Positions 1 to 5,174 of a stretch of DNA of 5,174 nt are shown here, piece by piece (positions within the stretch are counted from its first letter, which is position 1; each line of letters opens with the position of its first letter). The DNA lies in contig CAMNCR010000067.1 in the NCBI GenBank assembly GCA_946534455.1, forward strand, positions 1-5,174, in the 5' to 3' direction. This DNA comes from an uncultured Clostridia bacterium. GTDB taxonomy: Bacteria > Bacillota > Clostridia > Christensenellales > Aristaeellaceae. The notes under the pieces were generated by a model. The model saw only the letters and a program-made list of their open reading frames with translations. It was not told the DNA's origin and did no database searches. The translations under genes were made by a program, and so were the position numbers.

Positions 1-62
1 GGAGCCGGATACCACGCGCCGTTAAACCCATCGGAATCAATTCTGAACACCCTATTCTTCAT
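1..62 (-). CDS. Start of a downstream gene (partial), unknown product
   Basis: ATG at 62-60 overlaps the methyltransferase TGA as TGATG and has a good RBS. Twenty codons are visible before the window edge, beginning MKNRVFRIDSDGFNG and continuing AWYPA, with no stop. No signal peptide or membrane segment shows. The opening (D-GF-NG-x-x-YPA) resembles, from memory, the N-terminus of acyl-CoA thioesterase/BAAT-like alpha/beta hydrolases of gut Clostridia. Twenty residues are too few to rely on. It belongs to the same operon. Confidence 0.65.
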   Translation of the reverse strand, partial: MKNRVFRIDSDGFNGAWYPA

Positions 63-751
63 CACGAGCCTCCCTTTCTGCAGCAAAAGCAGCCGATCCC
101 CTCGACTGCGGTGACCTCGGCGGTTTCATACATTCGGGACAGCCTCTCCTGCAGGCTGCTTTGCGTTTCATAAGGCGCGGTGAAAAAGCCCTTCGGCTGA
201 TAGAGATGCCGGATGAACCAGTCCGTTCTTCTGCACTCGCCCCGGATGTAGAAGCATCCGCAGAATGTGCCGCCCTTTTTCAGCACCCGGAAGGTCTCCC
301 TGTACGCCGCCTCCTTGTCCGGGAAGGCGTGAAAGCCGTTCAGGGACAGAACGATGTCAAAGGATTCGTCCGCAAAGGGGAGCGCTCCCACGTCGCCCTG
401 GGTGAAAGTCACGTTGGCAATGCCAAGCCGCTTTGCTTTCTCCTGCGCCGCGGCCATCATGTCCGTGGAATAATCCAGGCAGGTGATATCCGCCATGGGC
501 AGCGTCTGATAGACCGGCATGGTCAACACGCCTGTGCCTACCGGCACCTCCAGCAGTTTGCCTGAAAAGCCCTCCGGAATGCCGAAGAGGGCCTCCTCCA
601 GGTAGGCTGCGTTCTTTTCTTCGTCCATGTTCCATACCACGCGGCAGATGGCCTTCCCTGGCCATGTGGAACAGGTCATCATGCCGTCATAAAAGCTGGC
701 CTGTCCGCCGGTTGTCCTGTAAGCGTTTCGGATCTGATCCTTCCTTGTCAT
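62..751 (-). CDS. Class I SAM-dependent methyltransferase
   Basis: This 229-aa soluble, probably cytoplasmic enzyme would transfer a methyl group from S-adenosylmethionine to an unknown acceptor. The Rossmann-like core is visible. Motif I is LLEVPVGTGVL (66-76), with Pro where the classic E/D-x-G-x-G-x-G has its first Gly. The acidic residue after strand 2 is Asp93 in CLDYS. Motif II is QGDVGALPF (118-126) with Asp120. Strand 4 is FDIVLSLNGFHAF (131-143), and post-strand motif III is FRVLKKGGTF (154-163). This is Methyltransf_11-like (UbiE-type fold). The N-terminal segment (FYDGMMTCSTWPGK, 20-33) probably contributes to the acceptor site. Nine Cys are present, including CFCC at 221-224 near the end. 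The gene is the last complete one in the operon, and its end overlaps the next start. The substrate is unknown; a cargo of the ABC pair is an inference. Confidence 0.93.
   Translation of the reverse strand: MTRKDQIRNAYRTTGGQASFYDGMMTCSTWPGKAICRVVWNMDEEKNAAYLEEALFGIPEGFSGKLLEVPVGTGVLTMPVYQTLPMADITCLDYSTDMMAAAQEKAKRLGIANVTFTQGDVGALPFADESFDIVLSLNGFHAFPDKEAAYRETFRVLKKGGTFCGCFYIRGECRRTDWFIRHLYQPKGFFTAPYETQSSLQERLSRMYETAEVTAVEGIGCFCCRKGGS
69..74 (-). promoter_or_regulatory. Ribosome binding site of the downstream partial gene
   Basis: GGGAGG, formed by the Gly-Gly codons at the methyltransferase C-terminus, lies 6 bases before the ATG at 62. It supports reading TGATG as a stop-start overlap with coupled translation. 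Confidence 0.75.
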
Positions 752-756
752 GCTGA

Positions 757-761
757 TCCTT
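757..761 (-). promoter_or_regulatory. Ribosome binding site of the methyltransferase
   Basis: AAGGA overlaps the stop of the preceding ORF and is 5 bases before the ATG at 751. A second purine run (AAGGAG, 768-763) lies further upstream inside that ORF and is rather distant to serve the same start. Confidence 0.6.
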
Positions 762-912
762 ACTCCTTCGCTTTCTGAAATTTGAAGCAGAAGTCAAGTC
801 CCGCGTAATTACACCTTTTGACGGTCGCAAAGCCGCCGATTTCCATATACTCGTTGAGCCACTTGCGCCAGCCGGACTGCATGGCGTTGTACTCCCTGAG
901 ACTCAGTTTCAT
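760..912 (-). CDS. Small ORF of 50 codons, possible internally deleted methyltransferase
   Basis: The ORF has a strong RBS, an ATG at 912 and a TAA at 762-760. The peptide opens MKLSLREYNAMQSGWRKWL and closes with GGFATVKR and GLDFCFKFQKAKE. The opening resembles, from memory, the N-terminal helix of small class I SAM methyltransferases. The closing part looks like their last two strands (a GF-x-x-V turn, then an aromatic final strand). The SAM-binding core that should lie between them, roughly 150 residues, is absent, and the join falls near residues 23-26. It may therefore be an in-frame internal deletion of a methyltransferase gene, still translated. Alternatively it is a true 50-aa protein that I cannot identify. 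A full-length, different methyltransferase follows 8 bases after its stop. Confidence 0.6.
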   Translation of the reverse strand: MKLSLREYNAMQSGWRKWLNEYMEIGGFATVKRCNYAGLDFCFKFQKAKE

Positions 913-920
913 AATCAGTT

Positions 921-927
921 CCTCCTT
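921..927 (-). promoter_or_regulatory. Ribosome binding site of the 50-codon ORF
   Basis: AAGGAGG, a near-perfect Shine-Dalgarno sequence, is 8 bases before the ATG at 912 and overlaps the stop codon of the membrane-protein gene (TAAGGAGG). Such a strong site argues that the short ORF after it is translated. Confidence 0.8.
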
Positions 928-1426
928 ATCCAAACAGCGTACAGATCCACGCCGCGACGGCCGAAGCCGCCGGGAAAATGACCAGGAGCTTCAGCAGCTG
1001 GCTTTTGATGTTGAATCCATATTTTCTTCCCGCAAGCGCGCTTTGCGTTTCCGGATAGTAGTGCTGGAAGAAATGAAACTTCATCAGCAAAAAGTAATCG
1101 AAGCAGACCATGTCGTAGAGCTTGTAGATGGTGAAGATCAGCACAAACCTTGTGAAAAACTGCCAGAAGCCGAAACCGCTCCGGAAGCCGTCCCAGATGG
1201 AAACGATTCCCACACCCAGGGTCAAAAGGATGCTGAAGATCATGAGCGTCCATCCAATGGTTCTGGCGCCATAAAACAGTTCTTTTTCACGGGGAAGGAT
1301 CGCCTCCCGCGCCTCCCTTGGCGCAGAGGAGAAAAGCTCCTTCTTCTGAATGAATGCCACGGCGGACAGCAGCATCAGCGTGATCGCCGCGCAGAACACA
1401 ATGGCCAGAAAAATCGTCAGCAGCAT
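926..1426 (-). CDS. Integral membrane protein, about four helices, unknown function
   Basis: This 166-aa protein has hydrophobic segments near residues 2-26, 56-78, 88-106 and 144-164. A charged loop (about 28-50) follows the first helix, and a hydrophilic loop (about 119-143) follows the third. The second loop region carries an aromatic/His cluster, FDYFLLMKFHFFQHYYPET (109-127), with two His and many Phe/Tyr residues that could line a site or bind a metal or ring-shaped ligand; this is speculative. There is no signal-peptidase-type cleavage motif, ATPase motif or known transporter signature. Being between the ABC genes and a methyltransferase, it may be an accessory subunit or a membrane enzyme of the same pathway. 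The stop TAA overlaps the RBS of the next ORF. I do not recognise the family. Confidence 0.85.
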   Translation of the reverse strand: MLLTIFLAIVFCAAITLMLLSAVAFIQKKELFSSAPREAREAILPREKELFYGARTIGWTLMIFSILLTLGVGIVSIWDGFRSGFGFWQFFTRFVLIFTIYKLYDMVCFDYFLLMKFHFFQHYYPETQSALAGRKYGFNIKSQLLKLLVIFPAASAVAAWICTLFG

Positions 1427-1432
1427 AGGATC

Positions 1433-1437
1433 CCTCC
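1433..1437 (-). promoter_or_regulatory. Ribosome binding site of the 166-aa membrane protein
   Basis: GGAGG (within CCCGGAGGG on the minus strand) is 6 bases before the ATG at 1426. It lies in the 15-base gap after the 30-codon ORF and supports the chosen start. Confidence 0.8.
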
Positions 1438-1441
1438 GGGT

Positions 1442-1534
1442 TTATTTCTTCACACTGATCTGGTCATCGCAGGCCGTGCCCGGCAGCAGCACCAGGGTTT
1501 TGCCGTTCATATTGCCCATCCCGTCGACCTGCAT
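1442..1534 (-). CDS. Small ORF of 30 codons, hypothetical or gene remnant
   Basis: This ORF lies between the second ABC gene and the membrane-protein gene, starting 15 bases after the ABC stop. It ends in TAA, 15 bases before the next ATG. The peptide begins MQVDGMGNMNGKTLVLLPG and ends ACDDQISVKK. It is not hydrophobic enough for a full membrane helix and has no clear leader or cleavage pattern. Codons are G/C-ended as in the neighbours. The segment TLVLLPGTACD resembles the first strand and oxyanion-hole turn (LLPG-x-x-CD) at the start of many alpha/beta hydrolases, so this may be the stub of a hydrolase gene that lost its body. It could equally be a genuine microprotein or an untranslated spacer. 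The family is not recognised. Confidence 0.4.
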   Translation of the reverse strand: MQVDGMGNMNGKTLVLLPGTACDDQISVKK

Positions 1535-1543
1535 GATGCCCAT

Positions 1544-1549
1544 CTCCTT
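1544..1549 (-). promoter_or_regulatory. Ribosome binding site of the 30-codon ORF
   Basis: AAGGAG directly follows the stop codon of the second ABC gene. One in-frame ATG touches it (1543-1541) and is too close. The next ATG (1534-1532) is 9 bases away and is the likelier start. Confidence 0.55.
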
Positions 1550-3292
1550 CTAAATGCTCCAGCCCGCGCTGTCTGCCTGCAGCTGCGTCATGCGGCGGAA
1601 GATGCTCCTGTCCTTCGCCATCAGCTCCGCGGGGCTGCCTTTCTCGGCCACTTTGCCATCGACGAGCACCACGATCCTGTCGGCGGCCTCCACCGTGCGC
1701 ATCCGGTGGGCGATCACCAGCACGGTTTTTCCCTGCAGCAAGCGGGACAAGGCTCCTTGCACCCTGGTTTCATTTTCCACGTCCAGGGATGCGGTCGCCT
1801 CATCCAGCAGCACAATCGGCGCGTTTTTCAGCAGCGCCCGGGCGATGGAGATGCGCTGGCGCTCGCCGCCGGAGAGCTTCGCGCCATTTTCCCCGATAGG
1901 CGTCTGATACCCTTTGGGCAGCTTCTCCACAAACTCATCACAGTTGGCGGCCCTGGCTGCGGCCCGCACCTCCTCATCGGTGGCGCCGTGCCTGCCCAGG
2001 CGGATGTTTTCCATCACCGTGTCGTCAAACAGCACCACATCCTGAAACACCATCGAGTAGTCCGTCAGCAGGATTTCCGGATCAACGGTGGCAATATCCA
2101 CGCCGCCCACCGTGATCTGTCCCTGATCGATGTCCCACAGCCTGGCAGCCAGCCTTGCGCAGGTGCTTTTGCCGCCGCCGGAGGGACCCACCAGGGCGGT
2201 GACCTCGCCCTCTTTCGCCGTAAAGCTGACGCCCTTCAGCACCTGCTTTTCGTCATAGGAGAACCATACATTCCTGAATTCGATATCATGTCCTTTTGGC
2301 GCAAAGCGTTCCGCGCCTTCCGCCGTGGGCGTATCGTAGATTTCGTTCAGCCGGTTTGCGGACACCTGGCTCATGAACATTTCGGCAATCAGGGCCAGGG
2401 CCTGGTCGAAGGGCGCATACACCCGGGTGATCACCAGCAGGAACATGAAGAGCAGCATAAAGTCGATCTGCCCGGAGAGAATCAGCCCGGTGCCGGTCAG
2501 GATGGTGGTGGCCACTCCCAGACGCATGATCACACTGGCACCGTTGACGAACAGGCCTGTGACCAGTTCGCCGTGGATGTTGGTCTTTTCGTGCTGGTCG
2601 ATTTTGTCGTTCAATGCCTGCAGAAAGCGCTCCTCCTGGTTTGTGGCCCGGATCTCCCGGATGTTTTCCAGCGTTTCCTGGATGCCGTCGGACACCTGCA
2701 GGCTGTCCTGCTTCAGCCTCTCAGAATTTCGCCGGGACAGCCTCCTGCTGCCGAACAGCAGCGCAAAGGCCACAGGCACGCCCCACAGAACGGCGATCGC
2801 CAGCCGCCAGTCATAACAGAACAGGGCAATAGCGATGAGGGCCGTGGAAACACAGGAACCGTACAGGTATCCCAGGCAGTGGGACCACACATGCTCCAGC
2901 CGGTTCACGTCGCCCATGATGGTTTCGGTCAGGTCGGCCAGATCGCGCTTGCCAAAGTAGCCCAAAGGCAGCTTTCGCAGCCGCTCCGCCAGGCTCAGGC
3001 GGGTGGCCTTCACCTCACCGTACACCAGGCCGTAGGTGGACTTGTACTGCTGGATATGGGTGGCCAGAGAGAGAACAACAAAGGCCAGCACCAGCAGGAT
3101 GTATATCCACGCATGGGGCAGCGGCGCACCTTGTGTCAGCGTGTCCATATACCTGGCCATCATCAGGTACAGGATCCCCATGCCGCCCATGACCACCAGA
3201 TTGACGATCACCGTCCAGCAGGCGCCTCTCTTCGTGTTCTTCACGCCCTGGTCTGTAAGAGCGTAACGGCGCTGAAACGCTTTTCCAAACAT
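1550..3292 (-). CDS. ABC transporter half-unit, permease-ATPase fusion (second of pair)
   Basis: This 580-aa type IV ABC half-transporter has hydrophobic segments near residues 25-45, 62-79, 141-160, 163-181, 246-270 and 276-290, followed by an ATPase domain from about residue 336. Walker A is GPSGGGKST (369-377), the Q-loop Gln is 417, the signature is LSGGERQR (473-480), Walker B is IVLLDE with catalytic Glu498, the D-loop is SLD, and the switch His is 529. All ATPase residues are present, so if this pairs with the preceding subunit, neither composite ATP site is obviously degenerate. Many heterodimeric exporters have one degenerate site. The sequence differs clearly from its neighbour across the membrane domain, so this is a divergent pair and not a recent duplication. 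The C-terminus (MTQLQADSAGWSI) looks complete. The start abuts the previous stop, and an RBS lies in the preceding gene. Confidence 0.95.
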   Translation of the reverse strand: MFGKAFQRRYALTDQGVKNTKRGACWTVIVNLVVMGGMGILYLMMARYMDTLTQGAPLPHAWIYILLVLAFVVLSLATHIQQYKSTYGLVYGEVKATRLSLAERLRKLPLGYFGKRDLADLTETIMGDVNRLEHVWSHCLGYLYGSCVSTALIAIALFCYDWRLAIAVLWGVPVAFALLFGSRRLSRRNSERLKQDSLQVSDGIQETLENIREIRATNQEERFLQALNDKIDQHEKTNIHGELVTGLFVNGASVIMRLGVATTILTGTGLILSGQIDFMLLFMFLLVITRVYAPFDQALALIAEMFMSQVSANRLNEIYDTPTAEGAERFAPKGHDIEFRNVWFSYDEKQVLKGVSFTAKEGEVTALVGPSGGGKSTCARLAARLWDIDQGQITVGGVDIATVDPEILLTDYSMVFQDVVLFDDTVMENIRLGRHGATDEEVRAAARAANCDEFVEKLPKGYQTPIGENGAKLSGGERQRISIARALLKNAPIVLLDEATASLDVENETRVQGALSRLLQGKTVLVIAHRMRTVEAADRIVVLVDGKVAEKGSPAELMAKDRSIFRRMTQLQADSAGWSI

Positions 3293-5092
3293 TTATTTCG
3301 CCTCCTCCGCGGTGATTTTCCATTGCACAGCCTGGTTGTAATCCCTCCACATCCGGGCATACAGGCCATTCCTGCTCACCAGCTCAGCGTGGGTTCCCTG
3401 CTCAGCCACCCTGCCTTCGTTCAGCACGATGATCTGATCCGAGTTCACCACCGTGGACAGGCGATGCGCGATCATGATCACTGTGCGGTCCCGCGTCAGC
3501 GTGGCGAAGGCCTTCTGGATCAGGGCCTCGTTTTCCGGATCGGCAAAGGCCGTGGCCTCGTCCAGCACCACAATCGGTGCGTTTTTCAGGATGGCTCTGG
3601 CCAGCGCCACCCGCTGCTGCTCGCCGCCGGAGAGATAAGTGCCCTCCGTACCGATCACGGTGTCGATGCCGTCCGGAAGTTTTGCGATAATATCGTCACA
3701 TTGCGCGGCGGACAGCGCTTTTTCGACTTCCTGCCGGGTGGCGTCTGGACGGGAGACGCGCACGTTCTCAAGGATACTGGCTTTGAACAGCCGGTTGTTC
3801 TGGAACACGAAGGCCACCTGATCCATCAGCACCCGGAGATCCGTGTCCCGTACGTCCACGCCGCCCACCTTCACCGCGCCGGAGGAAACGTCCCAGAACC
3901 GGGGAATCAGGCTGGCCGCTGTGGTCTTGCCACCGCCGGAGGGGCCCACCAGCGCCACAGTCTGACCGGGCTTTACAGAGAAAGATACATGATCCAGCGC
4001 GGGCAGCTCCGCCCCGTCGTAGGTGAAGGATACGTCTTCAAATGCCACGCTGTTGTCCCTGGGGGCTTTCGGATGATCGGTGATTTTCAGCGTCGGCGCA
4101 CTCATCACCTGATCAATGCGGCCCAAAGCGGTCCTGGCCAGCATCATGCCGCTGGCGGCAAACATGATCCGGGCCAGAGCGGTGGAGATGATGGCCGAAA
4201 ACACAGCGTAGAAAGCAAAGTTGGTCACAAAGCCCGCGAAGGTTCCGGCGCTCAGGGCGGCGGGAGCCAGCAGCAGGGCGACGGGAACCAGAAAGACGAA
4301 GGCTCCCTCTGTCGCGGTCAGGTTGACGGCCTGGGGCACCTTGCATACGTCGGCCTGGTAATGCTCCGCCTTGGCACTGTAATCCTCGATGGCCTGCTTG
4401 AAGGCTTTGAAGGAATACACCGTCTGCTGGAACACCTTCACCACCGGAATGCCCCGCACGTACTCTGTGCCTGCCTTGCTCATTGTGTCCTGGGCGGCCT
4501 GATATTCCGCCATCAGCCCTGCGTTTTTGCCGCCCATCATGGTGCCCAGCGCCCCGATGGACACGACCGCCGCCAGCAGGCAGGCGGCGCCCATCCGCCA
4601 GTCGAACACAAACATCAGCACCAGCATCGCAATGAACATGGCGGCGGTGCCCACGATGTCCGCCAGGTTATGCGCCAGCAGGGTTTCGGTTTCGGAAGCC
4701 GCGCCGTCCAGGCGGTTGCGCAGGAGACCGGAGGCGTTGCTGTCAAAGAAGCCCAGGGGCGCTTTCATCAGATGTGCCATGCCCTGCTTGCGGATGTTGG
4801 ACGCCGTGCGGAAGGCCGCCAGGTGCGTGCACATCAGGGCGCAGAAATAGACGATGATGCCCGCCAGGGCAAAAGCGAAGGCCATCCATCCATACCGGGC
4901 GATTCTCGCCGCCTGCGTCCAGTTGGGGGCTACGGCGATCAGATCCCGGGCCACAAGCCAGATGCAGATGTAAGGAAGCATCCCCAGAATCATGGCCACA
5001 GCCGACAGACCCAGCCCCAGGAATGTGAGCCCCCTGTGCCTTCCCGCATAGTCCAGCAGCACCTGCAGGTCATTTGGTTTCTTCTTCTTCAT
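3293..5092 (-). CDS. ABC transporter half-unit, permease-ATPase fusion (first of pair)
   Basis: This 599-aa inner-membrane ABC half-transporter has the usual length for a type IV (exporter-fold) subunit. The N-terminal half is the transmembrane domain, with about six hydrophobic segments near residues 22-48, 69-91, 146-163, 166-185, 263-285 and 288-312. The nucleotide-binding domain starts near residue 348. Walker A is GPSGGGKTT (383-391), the Q-loop Gln is 431, the signature is LSGGEQQR (487-494), Walker B is IVVLDE with catalytic Glu512, and the switch His is 543. After Walker B the D-loop reads AFAD followed by PENE, not the common ALD. From memory, this resembles the siderophore-handling IrtAB/YbtPQ-type subfamily. 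The start is ATG after a strong RBS, with a Lys-rich N-terminus. It is followed without any gap by a second half-transporter, its probable heterodimer partner. The substrate and direction are unknown. Confidence 0.95.
   Translation of the reverse strand: MKKKKPNDLQVLLDYAGRHRGLTFLGLGLSAVAMILGMLPYICIWLVARDLIAVAPNWTQAARIARYGWMAFAFALAGIIVYFCALMCTHLAAFRTASNIRKQGMAHLMKAPLGFFDSNASGLLRNRLDGAASETETLLAHNLADIVGTAAMFIAMLVLMFVFDWRMGAACLLAAVVSIGALGTMMGGKNAGLMAEYQAAQDTMSKAGTEYVRGIPVVKVFQQTVYSFKAFKQAIEDYSAKAEHYQADVCKVPQAVNLTATEGAFVFLVPVALLLAPAALSAGTFAGFVTNFAFYAVFSAIISTALARIMFAASGMMLARTALGRIDQVMSAPTLKITDHPKAPRDNSVAFEDVSFTYDGAELPALDHVSFSVKPGQTVALVGPSGGGKTTAASLIPRFWDVSSGAVKVGGVDVRDTDLRVLMDQVAFVFQNNRLFKASILENVRVSRPDATRQEVEKALSAAQCDDIIAKLPDGIDTVIGTEGTYLSGGEQQRVALARAILKNAPIVVLDEATAFADPENEALIQKAFATLTRDRTVIMIAHRLSTVVNSDQIIVLNEGRVAEQGTHAELVSRNGLYARMWRDYNQAVQWKITAEEAK
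3301..3308 (-). promoter_or_regulatory. Ribosome binding site of the second ABC gene, inside the first
   Basis: GGAGGAGG is formed by the codons for the C-terminal Ala-Glu-Glu-Ala of the first ABC protein and lies 8 bases before the ATG at 3292. Stop TAA (3295-3293) and ATG are directly adjacent. This arrangement favours coupled translation and equal amounts of the two subunits. Confidence 0.85.
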
Positions 5093-5174
5093 TTCCCGAA
5101 CCTCCTTTTGCTTTTTTCATCATGGCCAGCAGCCCGCCGAACATCCACAGGTTTCCGATGCTGATCCAGCCTGC
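5070..5174 (-). CDS. C-terminal end of an upstream gene, probable membrane protein (partial)
   Basis: This is the last 34 codons of a gene whose start lies beyond the right edge. The visible peptide begins AGWISIGNLWMFGGLLAMM, a hydrophobic stretch long enough for one membrane helix. A basic patch (KKAK) and an acidic hydrophilic tail ending in EEEETK follow. I chose this frame because its codons are almost all G/C-ended, like the other genes. A second minus-strand frame also stays open and ends in an ATGA overlap, but it gives an Arg/Lys/His-rich peptide with poor codon character. In the chosen frame the stop is TGA at 5072-5070, so the gene overlaps the next one by 23 bases, and its tail contains that gene's RBS. 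The product is likely a membrane component working with the ABC pair. An ECF-type or other accessory permease is possible, but the family cannot be named from this fragment. Confidence 0.6.
   Translation of the reverse strand, partial: AGWISIGNLWMFGGLLAMMKKAKGGSGNEEEETK
5101..5108 (-). promoter_or_regulatory. Ribosome binding site of the first ABC gene
   Basis: AAAGGAGG on the minus strand lies 8 bases before the ATG at 5092. It sits inside the coding end of the upstream gene, so ribosomes finishing that gene could reinitiate here. It fixes the start of the 599-aa ABC protein. Confidence 0.85.

Noticed and set aside
161..565. 134-aa plus-strand ORF
   Set aside because: It is antisense to the methyltransferase, whose motifs are unmistakable. 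No RBS or family features were seen.
357..665. 102-aa minus-strand ORF in another frame
   Set aside because: It sits inside the methyltransferase out of frame, and its Gly/Arg/His-rich composition is typical of a shifted reading.
915..1253. 112-aa minus-strand ORF
   Set aside because: It is an out-of-frame reading of the 166-aa membrane protein, without an RBS and without the membrane-helix pattern.
1427..1549. Promoter, terminator or riboswitch in the longest stretch between large genes
   Set aside because: I found no convincing -35/-10 pair, GC hairpin with a T-run, or structured element. The stretch is accounted for by an RBS and the 30-codon ORF.
2373..2816. 147-aa and nearby plus-strand ORFs opposite the second ABC gene
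   Set aside because: They are antisense to a conserved transporter domain and have Ser/Arg-rich, domain-free translations.
4113..4346. 77-aa minus-strand ORF inside the first ABC gene
   Set aside because: It is an out-of-frame shadow rich in Arg/Gly/Ser. The ABC frame is intact across it.
1550..5092. Recent tandem duplication producing the two ABC genes
   Set aside because: Outside the shared ATPase motifs the membrane domains and linkers differ throughout, so they are old paralogues forming a pair.
818..5164. 1448-aa plus-strand open reading frame
   Set aside because: It lies exactly codon-aligned opposite clearly real ABC and membrane-protein genes. Its translation is His/Gln/Gly/Arg-rich with no domain, and its openness follows from missing TTA/CTA/TCA codons on the sense strand.
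5070..5174. Alternative minus-strand frame ending in an ATGA overlap with the ABC start
   Set aside because: The overlap type is common, but the peptide is Arg/Lys/His-rich and its codons lack the G/C-ended bias. The hydrophobic frame fits better. The choice remains open until the flank is read.

Overview
The window is a tightly packed stretch of one operon, transcribed entirely on the minus strand (right to left). DNA and codons are GC-rich with mostly G/C third positions. Nearly every gene has a strong AGGAGG-type ribosome binding site 5-9 bases before its ATG. Together with the protein character, this suggests a GC-rich anaerobic Firmicute of the Clostridia (gut Oscillospiraceae/Lachnospiraceae-like). 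That assignment is an inference, as there is no rRNA or other marker.

Layout in transcription order. (1) 5174-5070: C-terminal end of an upstream gene, apparently ending in a membrane segment, which runs 23 bases into the next gene. (2) 5092-3293: ABC half-transporter, permease fused to ATPase, 599 aa. (3) 3292-1550: a second ABC half-transporter, 580 aa, starting on the base after the first one's stop codon. (4) 1534-1442: a 30-codon ORF with a good RBS. (5) 1426-926: a 166-aa membrane protein with about four helices and no recognised family. (6) 912-760: a 50-codon ORF with a strong RBS, which reads like the first and last parts of a small SAM methyltransferase with the catalytic core missing. 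(7) 751-62: a class I SAM-dependent methyltransferase, 229 aa. (8) 62-1: start of another gene, overlapping the methyltransferase stop as TGATG and cut by the window edge.

The two ABC proteins very probably form a heterodimer of the type IV (exporter-fold) class. Several systems with this fold (IrtAB, YbtPQ) import metal-loaded siderophores, whereas most export. The two NBDs carry complete ATPase motifs. Co-transcription with a methyltransferase and an orphan membrane protein suggests a small-molecule transport-and-modification locus. The substrate and direction cannot be read from the sequence. No promoter, terminator, tRNA, rRNA, CRISPR array or insertion sequence was seen, so the operon must begin and end outside the window.

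The least explained items are the two very short ORFs between full genes. The plus strand also carries a 4.3-kb open frame, which is a by-product of codon choice and not a gene.
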